Below are positions 1 through 8,715 of a stretch of DNA of 64,000 nucleotides, one piece after another; the stretch's first letter is position 1; every line of letters starts with the position of its first letter. Made by a program: the position numbers and the translations under genes. The stretch is from Actinomyces radicidentis (GTDB taxonomy: Bacteria > Actinomycetota > Actinomycetes > Actinomycetales > Actinomycetaceae): positions 1,426,001-1,490,000 of the forward strand of contig NZ_CP014228.1 of NCBI RefSeq assembly GCF_001553565.1, written 5' to 3'. The notes beneath the pieces are model-generated. The model was not told the origin of the DNA and ran no database searches. It worked only from the letters and a program-made list of their open reading frames with translations.

Positions 1-90
1 GCGCGGAACTTCGACGACGCGGTCCGCGCGGTGACAGTGATGTACGAGGACGCCGTGCGCGGACTCGATGATGAGAGGAAGGACGGCTGA
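1..90 (+). CDS. C-terminal end of an upstream gene (partial, unidentified)
   Basis: Frame 1 stays open from the window edge to a TGA at 88-90, and that stop shares its A with the ATG of hsdM. The other two forward frames close earlier. The 29 visible residues end in a charged stretch (RGLDDERKDG). The 1-base overlap indicates translational coupling with the type I restriction-modification operon. The gene could be hsdR or another operon member, but the visible part is too short to identify it. Confidence 0.6.
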   Translation, partial: ARNFDDAVRAVTVMYEDAVRGLDDERKDG

Positions 91-1592
91 TGGCAGCTCG
101 CAGCAAGAAGGACATGACGACGCGGGCGCGACTCCAGTCCGTCATCAAGGAGTGCCGCGACACGATGCGGAAGGACGCCGGGCTCAACGGTGAGCTCGAC
201 CGGCTCCCGCAGCTCTCGTGGCTGTTGTTCCTGCGCGCCTTCGACGAGCTGGAGGAGGTCCGCGAGATCCAGGACGCGGGCTACCGGCGGATCATCGTGG
301 AGCAGTACCGGTGGTCGACGTGGGCGTCGGAGCAGGGCCTCACGGGACCTCAGTTCCTCGACTTCGTCAACAACGATCTCCTGCCCTACCTCGCCGGCCT
401 CCAGGGCACGGGCGAGCCCGGGGACCCGAGGGACACCCTCGGTCAGATCTTCTCCGAGGTCTCGAACAGGATGCTGTCCGGGTATCTCCTCAAGGAACTC
501 GTGCTCAAGCTGGACTCGATCCACTTCACCAGCACGGACGACGTGCACACCATGGCGGTCCTGTACGAGTCCATGCTCAAGGAGATGCGGGACGCCGCCG
601 GGGACTCGGGTGAGTTCTACACGCCGCGCCCGCTCATCCGCTTCATGGTCGAGATGACGGATCCGCGGCTCGGCGAGATCGTCATGGACCCTGCCGTGGG
701 CACCGCGGGATTCCTCGTCGAGACCTACGAGCACCTCTTGAAGGAAGCGCGCCAGGGCTCCGCCCATGACGTGGAGCGCGTCGCGCCGAGCCTGCGCGGC
801 ACCGAGAAGAAGCCGATGCCCTTCCTCCTGGCGCAGATGAATATGCTCCTGCACCGGATCGATGACCCCCAGATCACGCGGGGAAATTCCCTGGAGCACA
901 CGATCGCGGAGATGCGCCGGCCGGCCGCCCAGGCTGATGTCATCCTCACCAACCCTCCGTTCGGCGGTGAGGAGGAGAAGTCGGTCCAGGAGAACTTCCC
1001 GACAGAGCTCCGGACCGCGGAGACCGTGTGGCTGTTCCTCCAGGCCGTCATGGCAAGGCTGCGTCCCACCGCCAACGCGCGCTGCGCGATCGTGGTGCCG
1101 AACTCCGTGCTCTTCGACCAGGGGGTCGGCGCTCGGATCAAGAAGAAGCTGATGGAGGACTTCAACCTCCACACCGTCCTGCGTCTGCCGAACGGCGTGT
1201 TCGCGCCGTACACCATCATCCCGGCCAATGTTCTCTTCTTCGAGCGCGGCGAGCAGCAGGAGGACGTGTGGTTCTACGAGCACCCCCTGCCTGAGGGGCG
1301 GAAGAACTACACCAAGACGAAGCCGTTGCTCTTCGACGAGTTCGGACCGTGCCGCCAGTGGTGGGGCGGGCGTGAGCGTACCGGTCGCGAGGAGACCTCC
1401 CAGGCCTGGACGGTCAAGGCCTCCGACATCGTGGCGACCGGCTACAACCTCGACCTGAGCAACCCGAACCGGGAGGCGGACCCGTCCCAGCGGCCCGTCA
1501 AGGAGGTGCTCGCCGAGCTCGTGGACGCCGAGCGGGAGATGCTCGGTCTGCTGGAGCAACTCCAGCGCGAGGTCGAGGAGTTCGAGCTGTGA
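90..1592 (+). CDS. hsdM: Type I restriction-modification DNA methyltransferase subunit (HsdM)
   Basis: A 500-residue N6-adenine DNA methyltransferase, the M subunit of a type I restriction-modification enzyme. The SAM-binding motif I reads DPAVGTAG at residues 200-207. The catalytic motif IV is NPPF at 288-291. The N-terminal 150 residues match the helical HsdM_N region, and SGEFYTPRPL just before motif I is typical of the family. The length is normal. It starts on an ATG overlapping the previous stop, with AGGAAGGA a few bases upstream, and its TGA overlaps the GTG of hsdS. HsdM works as M2S with the downstream specificity subunit, both to protect host DNA and to support cleavage with HsdR. 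HsdR itself is not visible in the window. Confidence 0.95.
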   Translation: MAARSKKDMTTRARLQSVIKECRDTMRKDAGLNGELDRLPQLSWLLFLRAFDELEEVREIQDAGYRRIIVEQYRWSTWASEQGLTGPQFLDFVNNDLLPYLAGLQGTGEPGDPRDTLGQIFSEVSNRMLSGYLLKELVLKLDSIHFTSTDDVHTMAVLYESMLKEMRDAAGDSGEFYTPRPLIRFMVEMTDPRLGEIVMDPAVGTAGFLVETYEHLLKEARQGSAHDVERVAPSLRGTEKKPMPFLLAQMNMLLHRIDDPQITRGNSLEHTIAEMRRPAAQADVILTNPPFGGEEEKSVQENFPTELRTAETVWLFLQAVMARLRPTANARCAIVVPNSVLFDQGVGARIKKKLMEDFNLHTVLRLPNGVFAPYTIIPANVLFFERGEQQEDVWFYEHPLPEGRKNYTKTKPLLFDEFGPCRQWWGGRERTGREETSQAWTVKASDIVATGYNLDLSNPNREADPSQRPVKEVLAELVDAEREMLGLLEQLQREVEEFEL

Positions 1593-2737
1593 AGGTCGAC
1601 TGGGTGCCGATCGGAGCAGTCATGTCCGTGGCCAGGCGCTCCGTGACGGTCGATCCGGACGAGTCCTATGTCGAAGTCGGTGTGCGGTCGTTCGGCAAGG
1701 GGGTCTTCCTCAAGTCGCCAGTGGACGGTGCCTCCCTCGGCAATAAGAAGATCTACCGGATCGAGCCTGGTGACCTCGTGGTTTCGAACATCTTCGCCTG
1801 GGAGGGGGCAATCGGAATTGCCGGGGCCGACTGTGACGGGACGGTTGGGTCGCATCGCTTCATCACCCTTCGTCCCAACGATGGGGCTGGGGTCGTGCCG
1901 CGCTACGTCTCCCACTACCTCTTGTCGGAACAAGGGCTTGAGGCGATCCGAAGGGCCTCACCGGGCTCGGCTGGTCGTAACCGGACGCTCTCACTGAAGG
2001 CTCTTGATCGGATCGCGATCCCGCTCCCGACTCTTGCGGATCAGCGCCGCATCGCCGATCAACTGGACGCGGTCGTTGCAGCGCAGACCCGTGTCGCCGG
2101 CTCCGGCCGGAGTCTGGACTTGGTCGGTGTGACCGAGTCACTCCTGGACATGATCTGGGGGTCGTGCCCGACGATTGCGCTGTCCTCCATTCTCACGCCG
2201 AGCATGGACGTTGTCGATGTCGTCGATGATGAGGTCTATCCGATGGTCGGTGTGAAGTCCCACGGACGGGGCGCCTTCCACAGTGGATCACTCTCCGGAG
2301 GATCCACGCGGTACACAAGACTTCGGCGTCTTACGCACGGGCAGGTCATCTATCCGAAGCTGATGGCCTGGGGCGGTGCCTTTGACGTCCTCGGCCCAGA
2401 GTTCGAAGGGGACTACGTGTCACCCGAGTTCGTCACATTCGACCTCAGGTGCGACGACGTGTCACTGGCGTATCTTCGTGCTCTGCTCCAGTCGGAGCGC
2501 TGGCGACGTATCGCAGAGGACGCGTCGCGGGGGACCAATGTGAACCGGCGCAGGCTCCATCCGGACGGCTTCCTCGCTCTTGAGGTGCCGCTACCCACGT
2601 CCGATCAGGTGCTAAAGATCAACCGGGTGCTCGCGCTGGCGAGGAACAGCGATGAGGCTTCCCGGAAGGTCGTCGAGGTCGGGAGCATGTTGATCTCAAC
2701 ATCCCGCAACGAGGTGTTCTCTCAGCTCACCCGGTGA
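1589..2737 (+). CDS. hsdS: Type I restriction-modification specificity subunit (HsdS)
   Basis: A 382-residue specificity subunit that sets the DNA target of the M2S complex. Two target-recognition halves can be seen. The first (about residues 1-170) ends in the conserved segment ending in ADQRRIADQLDAVV. The second (about 190-360) ends in a weaker equivalent, LEVPLPTSDQVLKINRVLA. These are the usual TRD plus long-helix repeats. It starts at a GTG that overlaps the hsdM stop by 4 bases. Third codon positions hold clearly more A and T than in most of the window, which suits horizontally exchanged specificity genes. The 3' end overlaps the convergent radC by 16 bases. Confidence 0.92.
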   Translation: MKVDWVPIGAVMSVARRSVTVDPDESYVEVGVRSFGKGVFLKSPVDGASLGNKKIYRIEPGDLVVSNIFAWEGAIGIAGADCDGTVGSHRFITLRPNDGAGVVPRYVSHYLLSEQGLEAIRRASPGSAGRNRTLSLKALDRIAIPLPTLADQRRIADQLDAVVAAQTRVAGSGRSLDLVGVTESLLDMIWGSCPTIALSSILTPSMDVVDVVDDEVYPMVGVKSHGRGAFHSGSLSGGSTRYTRLRRLTHGQVIYPKLMAWGGAFDVLGPEFEGDYVSPEFVTFDLRCDDVSLAYLRALLQSERWRRIAEDASRGTNVNRRRLHPDGFLALEVPLPTSDQVLKINRVLALARNSDEASRKVVEVGSMLISTSRNEVFSQLTR

Positions 2738-3423
2738 GGACCTCGGCGGTCAGTCGCAGGGGCGTGATCGCCGCCGGGGCTTGGTACCGCCGCCTCCCAC
2801 CGTGTGCCGGCGAGCACGACGTGCCCCAGCCACCGCAGGCCCACGGTCTCGCACGCTCGCCTGACGGCACGCGAGGTCTTGACGTCCGCAGTGCTCGGCG
2901 TCGGGTCGCCTGACGGATGGTTGTGCGCCAGCGCGATCCCACCCGCGTCGCACCGCAAGGCCGTCGCCACCACCTCACGAATCGGGACCGCGCACGAACC
3001 CTGGCCTCCTGTGGCGACCGGTCGCACGGAGAGGACGCAGTTCCGCTGATCGGTGAGGACCAGCACGACGCGCTCCGCGCGCTCCCGGCGCAACCAGGGC
3101 GCCGCCACCCGAGCTACGTCGCCGGAGGACCTCAGTTGTACGCGCTCGCCCTGCCGAGCTGTGCCCGCCCGGTCGGCGAGGGCGAAGGCGGCCACAAGGC
3201 GTGTCGCCTTCGCCGGGCCGAGGCCAGGGACGCGCACGAGGTCCTCGAATCCCGCGCAACTCAGGCCACCGACGCCCTCGAACGCATCGAGAAGGGACTG
3301 GGCGAGTCCCAGGACGTTCTGACCCGTCCGTCCGGTGCCGAGATGGATGGCGACGAGCTCGGCGTCGGAGAGCGCGCTGGCACCCAAGGTCATGAGTCGC
3401 TCTCGGGGGCCGTCGCCGTGCAC
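2722..3423 (-). CDS. radC: RadC/JAB-domain protein
   Basis: A 233-residue protein of the RadC family. The N-terminal PRERLM and LSDAELVAIHL segments are family hallmarks, followed by a helix-hairpin-helix motif (VPGLGPAKATRL, about 65-76). A JAMM-type metal site is intact: Glu150, His167, His169, Ser177 and Asp180, within HNHPSGDPTPSTAD. The GTG at 3423 is chosen because the conserved PRERL lies upstream of the next ATG at 3393. It is convergent with hsdS and their ends overlap. RadC was named for a DNA repair phenotype that is now disputed, and its biochemical role is unsettled. RadC homologues are common near restriction systems and mobile regions. Confidence 0.93.
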   Translation of the reverse strand: MHGDGPRERLMTLGASALSDAELVAIHLGTGRTGQNVLGLAQSLLDAFEGVGGLSCAGFEDLVRVPGLGPAKATRLVAAFALADRAGTARQGERVQLRSSGDVARVAAPWLRRERAERVVLVLTDQRNCVLSVRPVATGGQGSCAVPIREVVATALRCDAGGIALAHNHPSGDPTPSTADVKTSRAVRRACETVGLRWLGHVVLAGTRWEAAVPSPGGDHAPATDRRGPHRVS

Positions 3424-3623
3424 GGGTCCACGGTTGCACGGACACCCGTGGCCGGGGAGTGCAGTGCGTCGGGGCTGTGGAAAACCGTCTCTTGGCTGCT
3501 CCGAACGGCCGGTCCTCTGGTTCCAAGGGGCGTGATCCCCATCGCGGGCCCTGGGGTCTCACGGCCGCCTCGTATAGCCTGCCGGTGCGCCGAGCGCCAG
3601 GCCCGGTGCGCGCGAGGAGGACC

Positions 3624-4973
3624 ATGAGCACCCAGCCCGAGCAGCCCTACGGCGTTCCCGCACGCCCCGCCGCGCCCGCGGACGGCGGGCAGGTCCCGCC
3701 CTCGATCCCGCCGTCCGGCACCGGCCGCCGCGCCCACCGCCCCGAGCAGCGCGCCGCCTTCGAGCTCGCCCCCGACGCCGGGCAGCAGCAGGCTCCGGCG
3801 GTCCCGTCCGCTCCCGCCCCGTCGTCGGCCCCCGTTCAGGCCACCGGGGGCGGCATCGCCACCGGCAACCACGCCTTGGGCCTTCCCGGCACGCCGTCGG
3901 GCGAGTCCTACCCGGCGCCCACCGGCTCCCTGCCCAGCCGCTCCGAGCTCGAGCGCGAGGCCAAGCGCAGCGCCGCCGCCGACAGCCGCGAGTCCTCCCC
4001 GGAGGCGGACCTCGAGCGCGCCGGCGAGCTCCTCTCCCGCGTCACCAAGACCTTCTCCCAGCGCGTCGTCGGCCAGCCGCAGCTGCGCGTCGCCCTCGTC
4101 TCCACCCTCGTCGCCGGCGGGCACATCCTCCTCGAGTCCGTCCCCGGCCTGGCCAAGACGACCGCCGCGCAGACCCTCGCCTCCGCGGTCTCCGGCTCCT
4201 TCCACCGCATCCAGTGCACCCCGGACCTCATGCCGAACGACATCATCGGCACCCAGGTCCTCAACTACTCCACCGGCGAGATGACCACCCAGCTCGGCCC
4301 GGTGCACGCCAACATCGTCCTCCTCGACGAGATCAACCGCTCGAGCGCCAAGACCCAGTCCGCGATGCTCGAGGCCATGCAGGAGCGCCAGACCTCCATC
4401 GGCGGTGTCGTCTACCCGCTGCCCAAGCCCTTCATGGTCCTGGCCACCCAGAACCCCATCGAGGAGGAGGGCACCTACGTCCTCCCCGAGGCCCAGATGG
4501 ACCGCTTCCTCATGAAGGAGGTTCTCACCTACCCCAAGCCCGCCGAGGAGGCCGACGTCCTCGACCGCATCTCGAAGGGCACCTTCGGCAAGCCGATCAC
4601 GACGCCCCCGATCTCCACCGACGACGTCCTGTGGCTCCAGGGCGCCGTCGAGCGCGTCTACGTCGACCCGGTCATCAAGCAGTACATCGTCGCCCTGGTC
4701 AACACCTCGCGCGGCGGCGGCCCCCGCCCCGTCCAGGGCCTCGAGCGGCACGTGCGCGTGGGCGCCTCACCCCGTGGCGGCATCGCCCTCATGAGGGTCG
4801 CCCAGGCGATCGCCCTCCAGGCCGGCCGCACCTACGTCACCCCGGACGACGTCGGCCTCCTGCGCCACGCCGTCCTGCGCCACCGCCTCGTCCTCACCTA
4901 CGACGCCCTCGCCGACGACGTCGCGCCCGAGTCCATCATCGACGCGATCTTCGCGGCCGTCCCGACCCCGTGA
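3624..4973 (+). CDS. MoxR-family AAA+ ATPase
   Basis: A 449-residue AAA+ ATPase of the MoxR family, thought to act as a chaperone for VWA-domain partner proteins. The Walker A-like loop is ESVPGLAKTT (171-180) and Walker B is LLDEIN (233-238). The conserved ATQNPIEEEGTYVLPEAQMD block follows. The first 110 residues form a Pro/Ala-rich, probably disordered extension. The start is ATG 3624, preceded by GAGGAGG. The frame is open further upstream (to 3459), but that stretch has no family similarity and lies in the gap to the divergent radC. It heads an operon with a DUF58 protein, two VWA proteins and a TPR protein, the classic MoxR-VWA association. Confidence 0.93.
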   Translation: MSTQPEQPYGVPARPAAPADGGQVPPSIPPSGTGRRAHRPEQRAAFELAPDAGQQQAPAVPSAPAPSSAPVQATGGGIATGNHALGLPGTPSGESYPAPTGSLPSRSELEREAKRSAAADSRESSPEADLERAGELLSRVTKTFSQRVVGQPQLRVALVSTLVAGGHILLESVPGLAKTTAAQTLASAVSGSFHRIQCTPDLMPNDIIGTQVLNYSTGEMTTQLGPVHANIVLLDEINRSSAKTQSAMLEAMQERQTSIGGVVYPLPKPFMVLATQNPIEEEGTYVLPEAQMDRFLMKEVLTYPKPAEEADVLDRISKGTFGKPITTPPISTDDVLWLQGAVERVYVDPVIKQYIVALVNTSRGGGPRPVQGLERHVRVGASPRGGIALMRVAQAIALQAGRTYVTPDDVGLLRHAVLRHRLVLTYDALADDVAPESIIDAIFAAVPTP

Positions 4974-4999
4974 GCCGGCAGCAGGCGACGAGGACGACG

Positions 5000-6055
5000 A
5001 TGAGACGCAGGCGCGCCCGCGAGCGGGCGGAGCAGGCCGAGCGCACGGAGCGCGGTGAGCGCGCGGAGCCGACGGGCCCCGGCGGCGAGCGCCGTCGCGG
5101 CTCCCGCCTGGCGCGCGTGCGCGGGCGGCTGTCCCTGCCCACGCTCCGCCGGGCCACCGGCCTGCTCGACGGGCGCCACAAGTCGGTCCTCCTCGGCCAC
5201 GGACAGGACTTCGACGACCTGTCGGCCTACCGTCCCGGCGACGACGTCACGGACATCGACTGGAAGGCCTCCGCGAGGATCGGACAACCTGTCATCAAGC
5301 GCTACCAGCGTGAGTCCAACCTCCCCCTCGTCCTCGCCGTCGACACCGGCCGCACCATGGCCGCGCAGGCCCCCTCCGGTGAGGACAAGCGCGAGCTCGC
5401 CCTCGGCGTCGCCGAGGTCCTCGCCTACCTCGCCCGCATGCGCGGTGACACCGTCGCCCTCGTCGCCGGCGACGCCGAGCGCACCGTCCACCGCCCGCCC
5501 CGCGCCGGTTCCGAGCACTCCGAGACGCTCCTCGCCCTCCTGGCCCGCCAGCTCGACGGGCTCACCGTCACCCGGGAGCGCCACGGCCACGAGACGATCG
5601 AGATCGCGCCCGGCGCCCCCGCCTCCGACCTCGGCGAGCTCCTCCACAACGTCTCCACGTGGCACCGCCGGCGCAGCCTCGTCGTCCTCATCACCGACAC
5701 CTCGCACCCCGACGCCGCCACCGACCCCGCCGTCGCCGACTGGATCCGCCGCCTGTCCGCACAGCACGAGCTCGCCGTCGTCCAGATCTCCGACGACGTC
5801 CCCCTCGCCCCCGGCCGCGGCCGAGCCCGCGACATCGAGATGGACGGCGAGGTCCCCGCCTTCCTCCGTGAGGACCTCGACCTCGCAGCCCGGGCCGGCG
5901 CCGCCGAGCAGGCGCACCGCGACGCCGTCGACGCCCTCCTCGACGCCCGCCACATCGAGCACGTCGCCATCGAGTCCGACGAGGCCCTCGTCGACTCCCT
6001 CGCCTCGCTGCTCGCCCGCCAGAGGCTCGCCTCCCGACGCCGGGGGAGGCGCTGA
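5000..6055 (+). CDS. DUF58 domain protein
   Basis: A 351-residue protein with the DUF58 signature: GHGQDFDDLSAYRPGDDV followed by DIDWKASAR, then a VWA-like fold beginning at VLAVDTGRTM. DUF58 proteins almost always sit beside MoxR and are presumed clients or partners of the ATPase. The N-terminus is very Arg/Glu-rich. The start is uncertain. ATG 5000 has GAGGA nearby, while a GTG at 4970 overlapping the MoxR stop would add ten residues. The gene is followed after one base by the next ORF of the operon. Confidence 0.88.
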   Translation: MRRRRARERAEQAERTERGERAEPTGPGGERRRGSRLARVRGRLSLPTLRRATGLLDGRHKSVLLGHGQDFDDLSAYRPGDDVTDIDWKASARIGQPVIKRYQRESNLPLVLAVDTGRTMAAQAPSGEDKRELALGVAEVLAYLARMRGDTVALVAGDAERTVHRPPRAGSEHSETLLALLARQLDGLTVTRERHGHETIEIAPGAPASDLGELLHNVSTWHRRRSLVVLITDTSHPDAATDPAVADWIRRLSAQHELAVVQISDDVPLAPGRGRARDIEMDGEVPAFLREDLDLAARAGAAEQAHRDAVDALLDARHIEHVAIESDEALVDSLASLLARQRLASRRRGRR

Positions 6056-6056
6056 G

Positions 6057-6578
6057 ATGCAGCTCAACGCGCCCGTCCTCATGCCCGTGTGGATGACCGT
6101 CATCGCGATCGTCGGCGCCATCCTCGCCATCGCCTTCATCCTGCGCGCCGTCCTCGTGACCCTGCGCGACCGCTCCCGCACCATCGGGGACGTCCCCATG
6201 GCGCCCGACGAGCGCCGCCAGTGGTCCGGCAAGGTCGACGAGGCCGCCCGCCGCTACCGCGACGGCGAGACCGACCTGCGCGGCCTCCACCTCGAGCTCG
6301 CCGAGGTCCTGCGGGGCTTCGCCTCCGCGCGCTCCGGCGAGGACATCGACACCGCCACCGCCAGGGAGATCCTCGACATGGCCGACACCACCGGCCCGCG
6401 CTCCATCGAGGAGCGCCTGCGCATGGTCCGCCGCGGCGGACGCCCGCTCGACACGAACCCCCTCGGGCACGTCGGCGAGCTCCTCACCGTGTGGGAGCAG
6501 CCCTCCTTCGACCGCGACCCGAGGGCCGCCGCCGACCAGGCGATCAAGGAGGCCGGGGAGGTGGTCCACCGATGGTGA
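6057..6578 (+). CDS. Single-pass membrane protein of the MoxR operon
   Basis: A 173-residue protein with one strong membrane segment at about residues 9-33 and a cytoplasmic, charged, helical domain. ATG 6057 lies one base after the DUF58 stop, and the 3' end overlaps the next gene by 7 bases. I recognise no named domain. By position it corresponds to the small membrane component (BatD/DUF4381-like position) often found between DUF58 and the VWA genes in such operons, but sequence alone does not establish homology. Confidence 0.8.
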   Translation: MQLNAPVLMPVWMTVIAIVGAILAIAFILRAVLVTLRDRSRTIGDVPMAPDERRQWSGKVDEAARRYRDGETDLRGLHLELAEVLRGFASARSGEDIDTATAREILDMADTTGPRSIEERLRMVRRGGRPLDTNPLGHVGELLTVWEQPSFDRDPRAAADQAIKEAGEVVHRW

Positions 6579-7636
6579 TGCCCTGGCTCTTCGCCCTCCT
6601 CCTCATCCTCGTCGCGGTCGCCGTCGGCCTCGCCCTCGCCGGACGGATCGGCTACGCCCCGCTGCGGCGCCGCAGCCGCGCCGCCGACGACGGCCCGCGC
6701 CGCGTCGCCAACTCCTCCTCGCTCCTGTCCAGCCCGCTCGTGCGCGCCCGGATCCGCCGTCGTCGCCGTCTGCACGCCGCCCTCGGCGCGCTCCTCGTCG
6801 TCGCCGTCGTCGCGGCCTCCGCGCTGGCCGGCCGGCCCGTGGACCGCCACGTGCGCAACGAGGCCCTCGCCAGCCGCGACATCGTCCTGTGCCTGGACGT
6901 GTCCACCTCGATGCTCACCACCGACGCGAAGATCCTCGACACCTTCTCCGAGATGCTCGACTCCTTCGACGGCGAGCGCGTCGCCCTCGTCGCCTGGAAC
7001 ACGACGGCTCAGACGATGGTGCCGCTCACCGACGACTACGACCTCCTGCGCAGCCAGCTCACGAAGATCGCCGACGTCCTCGACTTCGAGCCCTACTACG
7101 GCAACCCGAAGCTCGAGCCGTACTACAAGACCTTCTCCGGCGTCTTCGACACCGACCTCGAGGCCTCCTCCCTCGTCGGCGACGGCCTGGCCTCCTGCAC
7201 CGGCGCCTTCGGCGACCCGGTCAAGGACCGCTCCCGCTCCGTCCTCCTCGCCACCGACAACCAGGTCCTCGACCCCGACGGCCAGCAGATCTACAGCCTC
7301 TCCGAGGCCGCCGACCTCGCCACCGCGCGCGGCGTGCGCATGTTCTCCCTCTACGGCGCCGACCCGTCCCTCCAGGACCCCGGCACCACCCAGACCGACC
7401 TCGACCGCGCCCGCGACGAGCTCAAGGAGGTCACCACCTCCCACGACGGCCGCTTCTACCAGGTCGACGACGCCGACGCCGCCGGCGCCATCGTCGAGGA
7501 GCTCGAGAGCGATCAGGTCGCCGAGCTCACCGACGACACCCAGGTGCGCGTCTCGGACACGCCCCGGCTCGCGGCCGGCGTCCTCGCGGTCGCGCTGCTG
7601 CTCCTGCTCGGACTGGGCGCGTGGAGGCGGGCATGA
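6572..7636 (+). CDS. VWA-domain membrane protein (BatA/BatB-like), first copy
   Basis: A 354-residue VWA protein. A membrane segment near the N-terminus (about 2-22), a second at about 70-90, and one at the C-terminal end (about 330-350) place the VWA domain outside the membrane plane. The metal-ion-dependent adhesion site is intact: D109-V-S111-T-S113 in VLCLDVSTSM, with a downstream ATDNQ block. The domain is probably a metal-dependent interaction module remodelled by MoxR. The start is ATG 6572, overlapping the previous gene; ATG 6578 is an alternative. It is coupled by an ATGA overlap to a second VWA gene. Confidence 0.88.
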   Translation: MVMPWLFALLLILVAVAVGLALAGRIGYAPLRRRSRAADDGPRRVANSSSLLSSPLVRARIRRRRRLHAALGALLVVAVVAASALAGRPVDRHVRNEALASRDIVLCLDVSTSMLTTDAKILDTFSEMLDSFDGERVALVAWNTTAQTMVPLTDDYDLLRSQLTKIADVLDFEPYYGNPKLEPYYKTFSGVFDTDLEASSLVGDGLASCTGAFGDPVKDRSRSVLLATDNQVLDPDGQQIYSLSEAADLATARGVRMFSLYGADPSLQDPGTTQTDLDRARDELKEVTTSHDGRFYQVDDADAAGAIVEELESDQVAELTDDTQVRVSDTPRLAAGVLAVALLLLLGLGAWRRA

Positions 7637-8715
7637 CACTCGAACCGCTCTTCGGCTGGGTCCTCACGGTCCTCTTCGCCCTCGCCGCCGCCGGCCTCCT
7701 GTGGTGGGCGCGTCGGGCCGCCTTCGCCCCCACCGCCGACGCCGGCGCACGCGCCTCCTGGTGGCGGCGCGTCGCCCTCGCCGCGGTCGTCCTGCTCGTC
7801 CTCGCCGGGCCGAGCGTGCCCGTCACCGAGTCCGTCGCCGTCTCCAGCCTCGAGATCTACCTCGTCGTCGACCGCACCGGCTCCATGGCCGCGGAGGACT
7901 GGGACGGGGGCAGCGGGACCCGCCTCGACGGCGTCCGCGCCGACCTCACCGCCATCAAGGACGCCCACCCCGACGCCCGCTACTCGATCATCGCCCTGGA
8001 CTCGACGGCCAAGACCGAGCTGCCGCTGACGAGCGACGTCGACGCCGTCACCGCCTGGATCAACGCCCTGCGCCAGGAGACGACGGACCGCTCCGGCGGC
8101 TCCAGCCTCGAGCGCGCCCTGCCGCTGCTGGCCCAGACGCTCTCCGCCTCCCAGGAGTCCGCGCCGGAGGACGCCCGCGTCGTCTACGTCCTCTCCGACG
8201 GCGAGGCCACCGACGACGGCGCCGCCGCGACCGAGGCCGCGGAAGCGGGCGTCACCTGGAAGCAGGTCGGCGCCATGGTCGACGGCGGCTCCGTCCTCGG
8301 CTACGGCACGGACGAGGGCGGGCGCATGCGCGAGTCCGACGGCTCCGGCGCCACCGACGCCCCCTACATCCAGGACCCCACCACCGGGAAGGACGCCGTC
8401 TCCGTGCCCGACACGAAGGAGCTCAAGATGGTGGCGGACGACCTCGGCGTCTCCTACTACCAGCGCACCGGCGGCTCCGACGACGTCCCCACGAAGGACT
8501 TCACGACCCTCCACGTCGACGCTGGCCTCACCGACGGGCGCGAGCGGAAGAGCTACCGGCGCTACCTCACCTGGCCGCTCGGCCTCGTCGCCGCCGCGAT
8601 CCTCGGCTGGGAGGCGATCGCCCTGGCCCGCACGGACCGGCAGCTGCGCCGCCTCGCGCGGGGTACCACCGCAGCCACGACCACCGGCCGCACGAGCGCG
8701 GGAGGCCCCCGATGA
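7633..8715 (+). CDS. VWA-domain membrane protein, second copy
   Basis: A 360-residue VWA protein with two N-terminal membrane segments (about 7-25 and 47-65) and a C-terminal one (about 313-333). The MIDAS motif reads D80-R-T82-G-S84-M, followed by LSDGEATDDG about 105 residues later. It starts at an ATG sharing bases with the upstream stop and ends in an ATGA overlap with the next gene. The two adjacent VWA genes are divergent paralogues rather than a recent duplication, and probably form a membrane complex. Confidence 0.88.
   Translation: MTLEPLFGWVLTVLFALAAAGLLWWARRAAFAPTADAGARASWWRRVALAAVVLLVLAGPSVPVTESVAVSSLEIYLVVDRTGSMAAEDWDGGSGTRLDGVRADLTAIKDAHPDARYSIIALDSTAKTELPLTSDVDAVTAWINALRQETTDRSGGSSLERALPLLAQTLSASQESAPEDARVVYVLSDGEATDDGAAATEAAEAGVTWKQVGAMVDGGSVLGYGTDEGGRMRESDGSGATDAPYIQDPTTGKDAVSVPDTKELKMVADDLGVSYYQRTGGSDDVPTKDFTTLHVDAGLTDGRERKSYRRYLTWPLGLVAAAILGWEAIALARTDRQLRRLARGTTAATTTGRTSAGGPR

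Noticed and set aside
3459-3623. N-terminal extension of the MoxR gene from the first in-frame ATG
   Set aside because: ATG 3624 has a strong ribosome-binding site (GAGGAGG). The upstream residues are not family-like and would fill the divergent promoter gap with radC.
3390-4751. Large antisense open frames opposite MoxR, DUF58, the aldolase, purA and others
   Set aside because: In GC-rich DNA with C/G third positions the opposite strand stays open by chance. The translations are repetitive (Val/Gly/Asp/Glu or Arg/Pro) and match no domains, while the sense frames do.
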